Source: a virus. Taken from it: DNA of 64,000 bases. Shown here piece by piece: positions 21,172 through 29,141 of this stretch. A program made the position numbers and the translations under genes. Position 1 is the stretch's first letter, and each line of letters opens with the position of its first letter. The DNA lies in the IMG/VR virus record IMGVR_UViG_3300046003_005733, positions 1-64,000 of that record; one strand, 5' to 3'. A model generated the notes under the pieces. That model made no database searches. It was given only the letters and a program-made list of their open reading frames with translations, and was not told where the DNA came from.

Positions 21172-22365
21172 ATGAATAAGTTCCAACAAGCAATAACAGC
21201 TCTCATTTTTTCTGAACCATTTTATGGGCATTTGATCTCTAAAATGAAAATTAATAAGACTGATAAGATTCCTACTGCCGGAGTTTTTATTACAGATAAA
21301 ATAAATCTAATTTATAACGAGGATTGGATTGAAAGTTTAGATCTAATCGATGTTGTTAAGGTATTAAAACATGAGTGCGCTCACATTCTACAAGAGCATA
21401 TTATTCGCGCAAAACAGATTGGAGTAGTTAATGCAGAACTACATAAAAGATTTAATATTGCAACAGATGCAACTATTAATACACATGATTTAGTTGCTAC
21501 AGTTGAAAAAATAGGTGGAGTTACTATTAAGTCAATTAATGAAATGATGAAGGGAATGATAGAGAAGGCTAATGCCAAAGACAATGCAAAAAGGGCTTTT
21601 ACTCCCATGATAGAAGGTCAAATGGCTGAGTATTATTACAATAGAATAAATCAATTTGCAGAAGAAAACTCGGATATACTCCCAGAGGGGGATGGCTTAG
21701 GGGATACTATCGATGACCATTCTGTTTGGGATAAGTCCGAAGGAAATGCAGAGATGCAGAAGGAAGTAGCCAAGCAAGCGGTCAATGACTCAGTTAAATC
21801 AATTGGGGGAATTGGTAATCTACCTAGTGAGTTAGTTAGCTTAGTAAGTGACATGAATAAAAGTCAAGTTAATTGGAAACAACAATTAAGACAATTTTAT
21901 GTTAATACTTTAAAGAGTAGCAGGATTCCCACTAGGAAAAAAAGAAATAGAAGATATGGAATTTTGCAGCCGGGTAGTAAGAAGAAGCCAGAACTTCATT
22001 TGGGTTTATGTGTGGATACTTCTGGATCGGTAAGCGATGAGGAATTGTCAATGTTTTGGGCAGAAATGCAATCTATTGGGGCATGTGGAGTTAAAATTAC
22101 AGTTATCGAAGCAGATTGTATTGTACAAAATGTATATGAATTTGAAGCAGGTAAGACCCCCAATTTTAAAGGTAGGGGAGGGACTGCCTACAATCCGGCT
22201 ATTAAAAAAGCTGTAGAATTAAAGGTCGATGGCATTCTATACTGTGGTGATTTTGATACTGCAGACACTCCAGAAAATCCTAATAAGCCTTTTCTATGGG
22301 TAGGAGTAAGAAAATCTCCAGCCCCTGCAGAATTTGGAAAGGTAATCTATCTGGAAAAAGAATAA
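21172..22365 (+). CDS. VWA-domain protein with N-terminal metallopeptidase-like motif
   Basis: 397 residues. The N-terminal half has a zincin-like LKHECAHILQEH (H67, E68, H71), as in the DUF2201-type VWA proteins. The C-terminal half is a VWA domain with MIDAS signature CVDTSGSVS (~282-290) and GRGGTAYNP. It is the expected partner of the MoxR ATPase upstream. ATG with AGGAG ribosome site behind the attenuator-like hairpin. Confidence 0.82.
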   Translation: MNKFQQAITALIFSEPFYGHLISKMKINKTDKIPTAGVFITDKINLIYNEDWIESLDLIDVVKVLKHECAHILQEHIIRAKQIGVVNAELHKRFNIATDATINTHDLVATVEKIGGVTIKSINEMMKGMIEKANAKDNAKRAFTPMIEGQMAEYYYNRINQFAEENSDILPEGDGLGDTIDDHSVWDKSEGNAEMQKEVAKQAVNDSVKSIGGIGNLPSELVSLVSDMNKSQVNWKQQLRQFYVNTLKSSRIPTRKKRNRRYGILQPGSKKKPELHLGLCVDTSGSVSDEELSMFWAEMQSIGACGVKITVIEADCIVQNVYEFEAGKTPNFKGRGGTAYNPAIKKAVELKVDGILYCGDFDTADTPENPNKPFLWVGVRKSPAPAEFGKVIYLEKE

Positions 22366-22514
22366 TGAAGCTAGAAAATATACAAGATACTATTTTTAGA
22401 CTATTGTTTATACTAATTCTTATAAAAGTAGTATTATTTTTTATAGCAAAGGGATTTATAGTAGTTCTATTAAATATTTTATTGGATAAACTAAATGAAT
22501 ATAAATATGGATAA
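22365..22514 (+). CDS. 49-aa membrane protein
   Basis: Short amphipathic start, then one long hydrophobic stretch (residues ~11-40) able to span the membrane once or twice, and a polar end. ATG overlaps the VWA gene's stop (TAATG). Confidence 0.55.
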   Translation: MKLENIQDTIFRLLFILILIKVVLFFIAKGFIVVLLNILLDKLNEYKYG

Positions 22515-22737
22515 TCTTTTTGTAGGTATGAAATTTAAACCCACTAGGGAAGATCCTAACGTATATGGCTTATGTAGTGATCTTACAAAAGATAAATTTA
22601 CTTTTATCTGGATAGATTCCTCAGAAGATGCAGTTACTAATGAGTTTCATCATATAATTAAAGTTAAAACAGCGTTAGAATGCTTTAATCTTTATGGATG
22701 GAGAATATTGTCAGGATTAGAATCGGAGTTGCTATGA
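22495..22737 (+). CDS. Small beta-rich protein with LSGLESELL tail
   Basis: 80 residues, opening DNLFVGMKFKPTRE, consistent with a small barrel, ending ILSGLESELL. Tail codons carry CGGAG for the lytic transglycosylase gene, whose ATG overlaps this stop. Confidence 0.6.
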   Translation: MNINMDNLFVGMKFKPTREDPNVYGLCSDLTKDKFTFIWIDSSEDAVTNEFHHIIKVKTALECFNLYGWRILSGLESELL

Positions 22738-23096
22738 GTATGTACTCATGCGTACTATTCTATTCCCTCATGCATGGATTAAATCCAGTCCTAACAAATG
22801 CAATTATACAAGTTGAAAGTAGAGAAAATCCATTTTCTATAGGGAGCCATGGGGATTCTGGATTAATGCAAATTAGACATCAATTTGTTCCAGAGACCCA
22901 ACTACAATTACTAAACAGTTGTACCAATATTGAAAGAGGTGTTCAGTTATTAAAAAAAGCTAAACAGGACTGTATTCATAAAGCTAATAACACTTGGGTT
23001 ATATGTTATAATCTTGGAATTAAAGGTGCTAGGAAAATTAAATATCCAAGTAGTTTTATTTACTATAAAAAAGTGATGAATGCCATGAGAAAATGA
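22734..23096 (+). CDS. Lytic transglycosylase (SLT domain)
   Basis: 120 residues: catalytic Glu in IIQVESREN (E28), then SHGDSGLMQI (39-47), the hallmark of the soluble lytic transglycosylase fold that cleaves peptidoglycan between MurNAc and GlcNAc. A short hydrophobic start may serve as export signal. Start at 22734 is set by ribosome site and overlap; an upstream in-frame ATG lies in the preceding gene. Small for the family. Could act at entry or lysis. Confidence 0.8.
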   Translation: MSMYSCVLFYSLMHGLNPVLTNAIIQVESRENPFSIGSHGDSGLMQIRHQFVPETQLQLLNSCTNIERGVQLLKKAKQDCIHKANNTWVICYNLGIKGARKIKYPSSFIYYKKVMNAMRK

Positions 23097-23125
23097 TTTA
23101 AAAATTTAAAAGAAAGTGCTATAAT
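23097..23125 (+). promoter_or_regulatory. Extended -10 promoter for ribonucleotide reductase
   Basis: TTTAAA, 17 bases, TGC-TATAAT. Perfect -10 with extension, weak -35. Confidence 0.6.
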
Positions 23126-23157
23126 GGTTTTGTCGAAAACAACAGATAGGAGAAATA

Positions 23158-25014
23158 ATGGACAAAAGTGTTAAGATTATGTCAGATATTACAGTATTTT
23201 CTAAGTATGCTAAATTTGATAAAAGCAAAAACAGAAGAGAGACTTGGGAAGAAATTTGTCTAAGAAATAGAGACATGCATTTAAAAAAATATCCTCAACT
23301 AGATTCTGAAATTATTAATTTATATAATGACTTTGTAATTCCTAAAAAGATCCTACCATCTATGCGCTCTATGCAGTTTGCAGGAAAGCCTATTGAAGTT
23401 AGTCCTAATAGAATATTTAACTGTGCTTATGCCCCTGCAGATAACTATAAGATCTTTTCTGAAGCCATGTTTCTTTTACTAGGAGGTACTGGCTTAGGTT
23501 ATTCTGTTCAAAAGCATCATGTAGATCATATAGGTGAAGTATTAAAGCCGGGAAGAGCAAGAAGATTTTTAATTGAAGATTCCATTCAAGGATGGGCTAA
23601 TGCAATTAAAAAACTCATGGAAGCTTATTTTCATGGGAAATCATTTCCTTTATTTGATTTTTCTGATATTCGTGCAAAAGGAGAGGAACTCGTAACTAGT
23701 GGAGGCAAAGCCCCCGGAGCTGAACCATTAAAGACTTGCCTATTTAATCTGCAAAGAATATTGGATAGAAAAAGTATTGGGGATAAGCTATCTACATTAG
23801 AAGTACATGACATGCTATGCTTCATTGCAGATGCAGTACTTTCTGGTGGAATTAGACGAGCCGCTTTGATATGCCTATTTGATATTGATGACAATGAAAT
23901 GCTAACATGTAAATTTGGTAACTGGTGGGAATTAAATCCTCAGAGAGGACGAGCAAATAACTCGGCTGTAGTAATTAGACATAAGGTTACTAAAGATAAA
24001 TTTATGGAATTATGGTCTAAAATTAAAGCCTCTGGATCTGGTGAGCCGGGATTATACTTTAGCAATAATGCAGATTGGGGAACTAATCCATGCTGTGAAA
24101 TTGCATTAAGACCATTCCAATTTTGTAACTTGACGGAAATTAATGGAAGTGATATAGTGAGTCAAGGGGATTTAGAAGATAGATCTAGAGCCGCAGCATT
24201 TCTCGGCACTCTCCAAGCGGGATATACAGATTTTCACTATCTTAGAGATATTTGGAAAAAGACAACAGAAAAAGACTCGCTAATAGGAGTTGGAATTACA
24301 GGAATTGCTTCAGGTAATATCCTAAATCTTAATTTAGAATCTGCTTCTAATATTGTAAAACAGGAGAATGAACGTGTTGCTACCATTATTGGGATTAACG
24401 TGGCTGCTAGGACAACTTGTATTAAACCATCAGGGACCACTTCCTTGGTTGTTGGGTCTAGTTCTGGTATTCATGCTTGGCATAGTGAGTATTATATTCG
24501 TAATATACGATTTGGTAAAAACGAAACAATCTACAAATTCCTAGCTAAAAATCATCCTGAGATTGTTCAAGATGAATTCTTTAAACCTATGGAGCAAGCT
24601 GTTATAGGGATTCCTGTTAAAGCTCCTCAAACTGCTATTTTTAGAACTGAGAGTGCAATTCAGCTATTGGAGAGAATTAAAAAGTTCTCGTCAGAGTGGG
24701 TTAAAGTTGGGCATAGAAAAGGTGATAATACTCACAATGTTTCGGCTACTATATCTGTAGGTGATACTGAATGGGATAATGTGGCAGAATGGATGTGGGA
24801 CAATAGGGATTGTTATAATGGACTTTCTGTGCTTCCTAGAAATGATCATTCGTATCAGCAACCACCGTTTGAGGAGTGTTCAAAGGAAAGATTTGATAGT
24901 TTATACGCTACATTAAAAAATATTGATTTGACAAAAGTAATTGAACAAGAAGATAATACAGATCTAAGTGCTGAAGCTGCTTGTGCAGGCGGGGCTTGTG
25001 AAGTAAATTTTTAA
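23158..25014 (+). CDS. Adenosylcobalamin-dependent ribonucleotide reductase (class II, monomeric RTPR type)
   Basis: 618 residues. Converts ribonucleotides to deoxyribonucleotides with coenzyme B12. Landmarks match the monomeric Lactobacillus-type enzyme: FNCAYA (C89, redox pair), DNYKIFSEAMFLLLGGTGLG, NPCCEI (N310, radical Cys C312, E314), FCNL (C323, 11 residues after C312 as in the reference enzyme) and C-terminal thiol shuttle CAGGAC (C609, C614). Gly is replaced by Cys in NPC(G/C)EI. Shorter than the ~740-residue reference. Supplies dNTPs to the phage polymerase; activity needs host cobalamin. AGGAG ribosome site. Confidence 0.92.
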   Translation: MDKSVKIMSDITVFSKYAKFDKSKNRRETWEEICLRNRDMHLKKYPQLDSEIINLYNDFVIPKKILPSMRSMQFAGKPIEVSPNRIFNCAYAPADNYKIFSEAMFLLLGGTGLGYSVQKHHVDHIGEVLKPGRARRFLIEDSIQGWANAIKKLMEAYFHGKSFPLFDFSDIRAKGEELVTSGGKAPGAEPLKTCLFNLQRILDRKSIGDKLSTLEVHDMLCFIADAVLSGGIRRAALICLFDIDDNEMLTCKFGNWWELNPQRGRANNSAVVIRHKVTKDKFMELWSKIKASGSGEPGLYFSNNADWGTNPCCEIALRPFQFCNLTEINGSDIVSQGDLEDRSRAAAFLGTLQAGYTDFHYLRDIWKKTTEKDSLIGVGITGIASGNILNLNLESASNIVKQENERVATIIGINVAARTTCIKPSGTTSLVVGSSSGIHAWHSEYYIRNIRFGKNETIYKFLAKNHPEIVQDEFFKPMEQAVIGIPVKAPQTAIFRTESAIQLLERIKKFSSEWVKVGHRKGDNTHNVSATISVGDTEWDNVAEWMWDNRDCYNGLSVLPRNDHSYQQPPFEECSKERFDSLYATLKNIDLTKVIEQEDNTDLSAEAACAGGACEVNF

Positions 25015-25028
25015 TCAGTAGAGGATAA

Positions 25029-25151
25029 ATGAAAACTTTTATATTATTATTTTTGCTTGGATTTTTTATTTCTTGTGCTTCTAACCAAAGTGGGGTATTA
25101 GATCCTAAAGAATCCGTAGTTAATCCAGATCAGTCTGGTAGACTTAGATGA
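25029..25151 (+). CDS. 40-aa lipoprotein
   Basis: Signal peptide of type II: Lys, hydrophobic core, then FFISCAS with the lipobox Cys at residue 16, leaving a 25-residue polar lipopeptide. Size fits an outer-membrane spanin (Rz1-like) or a surface-exclusion peptide. AGAGGAT ribosome site. Confidence 0.6.
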   Translation: MKTFILLFLLGFFISCASNQSGVLDPKESVVNPDQSGRLR

Positions 25152-25321
25152 AGCTAATTTCAATGTTCCTCATAGATCCATACTTAGAGAGATGTCCAGT
25201 TGGCATGTATCAAGTAATCGCTGATGAACATGGCTTTACTATTTACATAGATGGTAGATTCTTCCATCATCAAGCTAGTAGATTTGTAAGACCCTCTAGC
25301 CTACTATTGGAGTTATTTTGA
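25148..25321 (+). CDS. 57-aa protein with SSLLLELF tail
   Basis: Beta-rich (GMYQVIADEHGFTIYIDGRF), ending RPSSLLLELF. Tail codons contain TTGGAG for the nuclease gene, whose TTG start overlaps this stop (TTGA). Confidence 0.55.
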   Translation: MKLISMFLIDPYLERCPVGMYQVIADEHGFTIYIDGRFFHHQASRFVRPSSLLLELF

Positions 25322-26310
25322 GTATTAATGTTTCATTTTCTGCTTTAGACTGTTTTGAGCAATGCTCTGAGAAGTATAGACTTAGGTATAGAGAAAAGTT
25401 AGCCTCTGAAAAAATACCCAGCTCTCTATTTTTTGGTTCAGCTATTGATGCTGCTATGGAACTGCTTCTTTTAAAGAAAAAGCAATATTTAACTGATGTA
25501 GAATTAGATTTACTTTTAAATGAAGATGCTTACTCTGTATTCGACAAGTGGATGATAGAGCAAAATGGTCAATTATTGGAAAGGAATCCTTTGTGTGAGT
25601 ATTTTTTTTCTGATTGTGATTTGAATATACTGCAAGCTCAAGATATTGTCATGCTTAATACTAGGTATCCGTCTATAGTAGATTTTGAAGAGTTTATAGT
25701 CTATTGCAAGAAAAAAATAAAATCCGATGGAGAACTATCAAAGGGATCTAAGATAGCATTAAATAATCTTTGTTGGATTAGTTTATATCGTAAAGGTAGA
25801 CTATTAATAGAAGCATATGAGAAAGATGTATTGCCTCATATAGAAGAAGTATTTGAAATTCAAAAGGAAATATCCCTTGAAAATGAATCCGGAGATAAGC
25901 TTAGAGGCAAGATTGACTTTATTGCAAGTTTTAAAGATGATCCTACTGTAAGACATATCTGTGATAATAAAACATCCTCAGAGCCTTATAAAGAGGATTC
26001 TGTAGCAAATAGTGTACAACTTGCTATTTACTGTGAGGCTGAAAATTGTGCCGAAGCTTCTTACGTTGTATTACAAAAAAAGATTAGGGTCAAAGATCCA
26101 AAGGTAAGAACTCAAATAATAAGGGATACAATTTCTGATGAGCATAAGCAAAAAACATTTGACATTGTAGAGCAGAAACTTAATAATATAGCTTGTGCTA
26201 GTTTTTCAAAAAAGAATTCACCTAAAGAGTGTCATTTTTATGGAAAGCCTTGCGAGTTCTTTAACTTATGTTGGCATGGGAGGATGGATGGACTCAAAAA
26301 ACGAAGTTAG
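25318..26310 (+). CDS. PD-(D/E)XK nuclease, RecB/Cas4-like with Fe-S cysteines
   Basis: 330 residues. Core motifs GKIDFIA (D200), CDNKTS (D216, K218) and SVQLAIY (Q234) define the RecB-family nuclease fold. An N-terminal CFEQC (C12, C16) and C-terminal CHFYGKPCEFFNLC (C305, C312, C318) fit the one-plus-three cysteine arrangement of the Fe-S cluster in AddB/Cas4-type nucleases. Probably makes single-stranded DNA for the ERF protein downstream. TTG start with GGAG upstream. Confidence 0.85.
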   Translation: MSINVSFSALDCFEQCSEKYRLRYREKLASEKIPSSLFFGSAIDAAMELLLLKKKQYLTDVELDLLLNEDAYSVFDKWMIEQNGQLLERNPLCEYFFSDCDLNILQAQDIVMLNTRYPSIVDFEEFIVYCKKKIKSDGELSKGSKIALNNLCWISLYRKGRLLIEAYEKDVLPHIEEVFEIQKEISLENESGDKLRGKIDFIASFKDDPTVRHICDNKTSSEPYKEDSVANSVQLAIYCEAENCAEASYVVLQKKIRVKDPKVRTQIIRDTISDEHKQKTFDIVEQKLNNIACASFSKKNSPKECHFYGKPCEFFNLCWHGRMDGLKKRS

Positions 26311-26494
26311 GGTTGGAGATTACGTAATGTATAGGGGAGAGGGGTCTATTGTAACTGGACAAAATGGAAATCCATTAAGAGTAGCTACAATTAATTTAAC
26401 TGCACATATTCCGGCTGTAACATATGATAATGGGGAGTTTGATTGGCTAGAAACCATAGAGAGAGCACCTGCATTATTGTTGGAGCTAATATGA
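26288..26494 (+). CDS. Small SH3-like protein with APALLLELI tail
   Basis: 68 residues: EVRVGDYVMYRGEGSIVTG is a classic KOW/SH3-like opening. Ends RAPALLLELI. Start at ATG 26288; the longer frame is a shadow of the nuclease gene. Overlaps next ATG (ATGA). Confidence 0.65.
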   Translation: MDSKNEVRVGDYVMYRGEGSIVTGQNGNPLRVATINLTAHIPAVTYDNGEFDWLETIERAPALLLELI

Positions 26495-26730
26495 ACTATA
26501 AAGTTGGTGATAGAGTTCTCTGTATAAAAGAAAGTGATGTTCCTGCTTTTATAGGTAAAATATATGTAGTAGCAGAAATTGTATACGGTTATAACAATAA
26601 TGTTAGATTAATTAATGTATTTGTTAATCAGGATGATAGGTACGGGGATAAGTATAATGCATTAAATATATTCCCATTTTTTTTAGATGAGATTGTCCCA
26701 GAATCTTCTCTTATAAAGGAGTTAATGTGA
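26491..26730 (+). CDS. Small SH3-like protein with SSLIKELM tail
   Basis: 79 residues, opening NYKVGDRVLCIKESDVPAF and ending PESSLIKELM. Second of three consecutive barrels here. Tail codons include AAGGAG; stop overlaps next GTG. Confidence 0.65.
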   Translation: MNYKVGDRVLCIKESDVPAFIGKIYVVAEIVYGYNNNVRLINVFVNQDDRYGDKYNALNIFPFFLDEIVPESSLIKELM

Positions 26731-26894
26731 GATATAGTAAAGGTGATCTAATTATTGACAAATATACTAGTAAGGTTTATACTGTAAAATATATGTTGGG
26801 ATTTTGTGTAGTTGTAAACTCAGGTACATTTGATTTTCCCATAGATTGTGCAGCAGTGATGTTATACTCATCTCTTATAAAGGAATTAACGTGA
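26727..26894 (+). CDS. Small SH3-like protein with SSLIKELT tail
   Basis: 55 residues: RYSKGDLIIDKYTSKVYTV then two strands with Cys, ending YSSLIKELT. GTG start in the previous stop, GTGA overlap into the next gene. Its tail is nearly identical to that of the preceding gene, while the bodies differ. Confidence 0.6.
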   Translation: MRYSKGDLIIDKYTSKVYTVKYMLGFCVVVNSGTFDFPIDCAAVMLYSSLIKELT

Positions 26895-27229
26895 CAGATT
26901 TAGAAAAAAAATCTAAAAAAGAACTTTTAGATATCATTGATCAGTTAAGGTCAAAACTTTCAGAAATGCAAGGAGTTGAAGCAAAGCATGAAGCTTTGGA
27001 AACTAGTTTGGATGGTAAAGGATTCTCTATTATCCAAGACGAGAATGATAAGTTTCAACTAGTACATTTATCATTTGACACGACTACAAAAGCTGGTAGA
27101 ATAGAGAAGCTTGAGGAGATTCATCCAAGTAATTATGAATTTGCTATGTTTCAAGCTAAAAAATATCTTATAGACGCTGTAATGACAAAAGAGAACTTAA
27201 ACCATTTAAAGGAGAAAAAAAATGGATAA
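26891..27229 (+). CDS. Hypothetical 112-aa protein, N-terminal coiled coil
   Basis: Helical KSKKELLDIIDQLRSKL start, then a mixed alpha/beta body. No known family recognised. GTG start inside the previous stop with AAGGAA upstream. First gene of the recombination block (27.2-28.9 kb). Confidence 0.55.
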   Translation: MTDLEKKSKKELLDIIDQLRSKLSEMQGVEAKHEALETSLDGKGFSIIQDENDKFQLVHLSFDTTTKAGRIEKLEEIHPSNYEFAMFQAKKYLIDAVMTKENLNHLKEKKNG

Positions 27230-27476
27230 AGAATTTTCAAAACGATTAAAAAAGTTAGTTCCAGAAGATGGAGGATTTGATTTGAGTTTTAATCTATCTA
27301 ATTCTGGTCAAGCCGGAAAGGTAGCTTCGACTCTAAATTTAACCATTTACGCTGCTGGAAAAGAAGGTAAGAATCCAATTATTACTAAGAAGGTATCCAT
27401 CCCTGCGATTGAAGCAACTGTTGAAGAAGCTAACCGTTCAGCACTAGAAAGTACTCTTACACTTTTGGGGGTGTAG
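27222..27476 (+). CDS. Hypothetical 84-aa protein of recombination block
   Basis: Beta-rich centre (FDLSFNLSNSGQ, TLNLTIYA) with a helical end. Unrecognised; position beside the ERF gene suggests a link to DNA metabolism. Ribosome site AAGGAG within the previous gene's end. Confidence 0.55.
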   Translation: MDKEFSKRLKKLVPEDGGFDLSFNLSNSGQAGKVASTLNLTIYAAGKEGKNPIITKKVSIPAIEATVEEANRSALESTLTLLGV

Positions 27477-27477
27477 T

Positions 27478-27630
27478 TTGAAAACGTACAGTAGTTTTAC
27501 AATTCAGAAAGCTGAAAATGGATTTATTGTGTCAGCATTTTCTCCAATTTTAAGACAAGATAGTAATAGTTTTATTTTTAACACTTTAGACGAGGCTTTG
27601 TTTAAAATTAAAGAACTGGAAGGTGTATAA
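27478..27630 (+). CDS. Hypothetical 50-aa protein
   Basis: Small beta-beta-alpha protein (SSFTIQKAENGFIVSAF, LDEALFKIKEL), similar in layout to small dsRNA-binding-like or DUF-type phage proteins, without a name. TTG start after GGGGG; stop overlaps the ERF gene (TAATG). Confidence 0.45.
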   Translation: MKTYSSFTIQKAENGFIVSAFSPILRQDSNSFIFNTLDEALFKIKELEGV

Positions 27631-28181
27631 TGAATAAGTCAGAGTCAATCGTTAAAATTGCACCTGCTCTAGTTAAAGCTCAATCTGCTATGGGAAATGC
27701 TATTAAAGATGCTAAAAATCCATTCTTTAAAAGTCGCTATGCAGATCTTAATGCGGTACGTGAAGCAGTGCTACCTGTTATGAATGCCAATGGTATCTCT
27801 GTTCTACAGCCAACTGTTCATATTGATGGAAAGTCGTTTGTAGAAACTATTCTTCTGCATGAATCTGGTGAGTTTATTTCAAGTCTCACAGAGATTATTG
27901 TAAATAAATTGAATGATGCCCAACAACAAGGATCGGGAATTTCCTATGCTCGTCGTTATGGCTTACAGTCTCTAGCTAATATTGGTGCCGATGATGACGA
28001 TGGAGAACAAGCCGTTGGTCGTGGAAATTCCAAAACACAAGTAGTAGCAACTTTACAAACTACAAATTTTGACAAATTAGAGGAAGTAGTAGTAGACTCT
28101 ACTCCTGCTGCTAGTCGTGGTTCTTTTAGAAAGAATGCTACTAAAGCAACTACTTCATCAATTCCATCAGGAGATCTATAG
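27630..28181 (+). CDS. erf: ERF-family single-strand annealing protein
   Basis: 183 residues. The first ~125 match the ERF recombinase family: NPFFKSRYADLNAVREAV, LPVMNANGISVLQP, GSGISYARRYGLQSL. ERF proteins form rings that anneal complementary single strands in phage recombination and circularisation. The C-terminal 50 residues are a disordered Thr/Ser/Ala-rich linker, as usual. Works naturally with the PD-(D/E)XK nuclease encoded upstream. Confidence 0.9.
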   Translation: MNKSESIVKIAPALVKAQSAMGNAIKDAKNPFFKSRYADLNAVREAVLPVMNANGISVLQPTVHIDGKSFVETILLHESGEFISSLTEIIVNKLNDAQQQGSGISYARRYGLQSLANIGADDDDGEQAVGRGNSKTQVVATLQTTNFDKLEEVVVDSTPAASRGSFRKNATKATTSSIPSGDL

Positions 28182-28543
28182 TGGAAAATTTACCGAACAC
28201 GCCAAGAGTTATTTCTAAAACAGAAGTAACTGAAACTTTAGTTAGAGGTCTTCTTGGAGATCAAGAAGAATTTAAAAATGCTAGATCAATTCTAAAACAT
28301 GGTCAAAAAGATAGGCTTATGGAAGCTATGGCTACCTACCCTCTAATTGATTCTCAATTTGAGGAGTCAGAACCTGAACTTAGAATTGCTCTATCGACTT
28401 GGAAGAGAATTTGTGATAGCTTAGTAGCGTTGGGAACGGAAGCAGCTATCGAAGGTATTTTAAATGGATTTGTCCAAAATCAACAGACTAATGAAGCCGA
28501 AGGCTTAACACAAGGAGCACAAAATGTCGAAACAGAAGGGTAA
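28181..28543 (+). CDS. Hypothetical 120-aa protein after ERF
   Basis: Helical protein with a Gln/Glu/Thr-rich disordered end. Not recognised. GTG start one base into the ERF stop codon, GGAG upstream, so co-expressed with the annealing protein. Confidence 0.55.
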   Translation: MENLPNTPRVISKTEVTETLVRGLLGDQEEFKNARSILKHGQKDRLMEAMATYPLIDSQFEESEPELRIALSTWKRICDSLVALGTEAAIEGILNGFVQNQQTNEAEGLTQGAQNVETEG

Positions 28544-28862
28544 GTATGCTACAGTTGGAAGTTTGATCTTTCAATCTCAGTTTGATGATGAAGGCAATCG
28601 ACTAGAAGGCGAATATAAGACTGATGATAAGGGTCGTAAACTATACGCTCTTAAGCTAGATAAGAATACAGAAGTTGTTATCAATGGGGTTAATATGAGT
28701 GGTAAAACACTATACGTATCTCGTCCTGATACTAAATTTGCAAGACTTCTCGATAAAGGTGTTATTGATAAAAAAGAATTTGAAAAAAAAGTAGCAGATT
28801 ATGGATCAGGTGGTAGGTTGGAATTTGTGCAAATGGAAATTGTAGCTGATTTAGAGAAATAA
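28524..28862 (+). CDS. Hypothetical 112-aa beta-rich protein, possible DNA-binding accessory
   Basis: Beta-rich with many Lys/Asp (KYATVGSLIFQSQFDDEGN, YALKLDKNTEVVING) and a helical insertion. Its place at the end of the recombination block and the pattern of basic strands suggest a nucleic-acid-binding accessory, but no family is recognised. AAGGAG ribosome site; a strong terminator follows. Confidence 0.5.
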   Translation: MSKQKGKYATVGSLIFQSQFDDEGNRLEGEYKTDDKGRKLYALKLDKNTEVVINGVNMSGKTLYVSRPDTKFARLLDKGVIDKKEFEKKVADYGSGGRLEFVQMEIVADLEK

Positions 28863-28863
28863 C

Positions 28864-28889
28864 AAAGGAGCCGAAAGGCTCCTTTTTTT
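28864..28889 (+). terminator. Rho-independent terminator
   Basis: AAAGGAGCC-GAAA-GGCTCCTTT with a T run of seven; perfect 9-bp stem and GNRA loop. Ends the recombination transcript. Confidence 0.95.
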
Positions 28890-28897
28890 AGGAATAA

Positions 28898-29122
28898 ATG
28901 ATATTTAAAATTGGTGAATTTAGAAACGCACATGAAAAACTAGTACATGATACGTATGAAGAGAAAGGTATTGATTCTATATCTTTATATTGTGCATGTA
29001 ACTTATGCCCTGTTGTAGCTGCTTATTGGTTTTGTAGAGAGAAAGATCCTTCTAATACGGAATTGACAAGGAGAATTGAGAGTGTTAAGGTATTTTATGG
29101 AATAGTTGATATTATAGAGTAG
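28898..29122 (+). CDS. Hypothetical 74-aa protein, Cys-rich centre
   Basis: Contains YCACNLCP and a later FCR, so metal binding is possible; otherwise helical. Sits alone between a terminator and the helicase gene. AGGAATAA weak ribosome site. Confidence 0.5.
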   Translation: MIFKIGEFRNAHEKLVHDTYEEKGIDSISLYCACNLCPVVAAYWFCREKDPSNTELTRRIESVKVFYGIVDIIE

Positions 29123-29141
29123 TGAAAAATAAGGAGATTAC

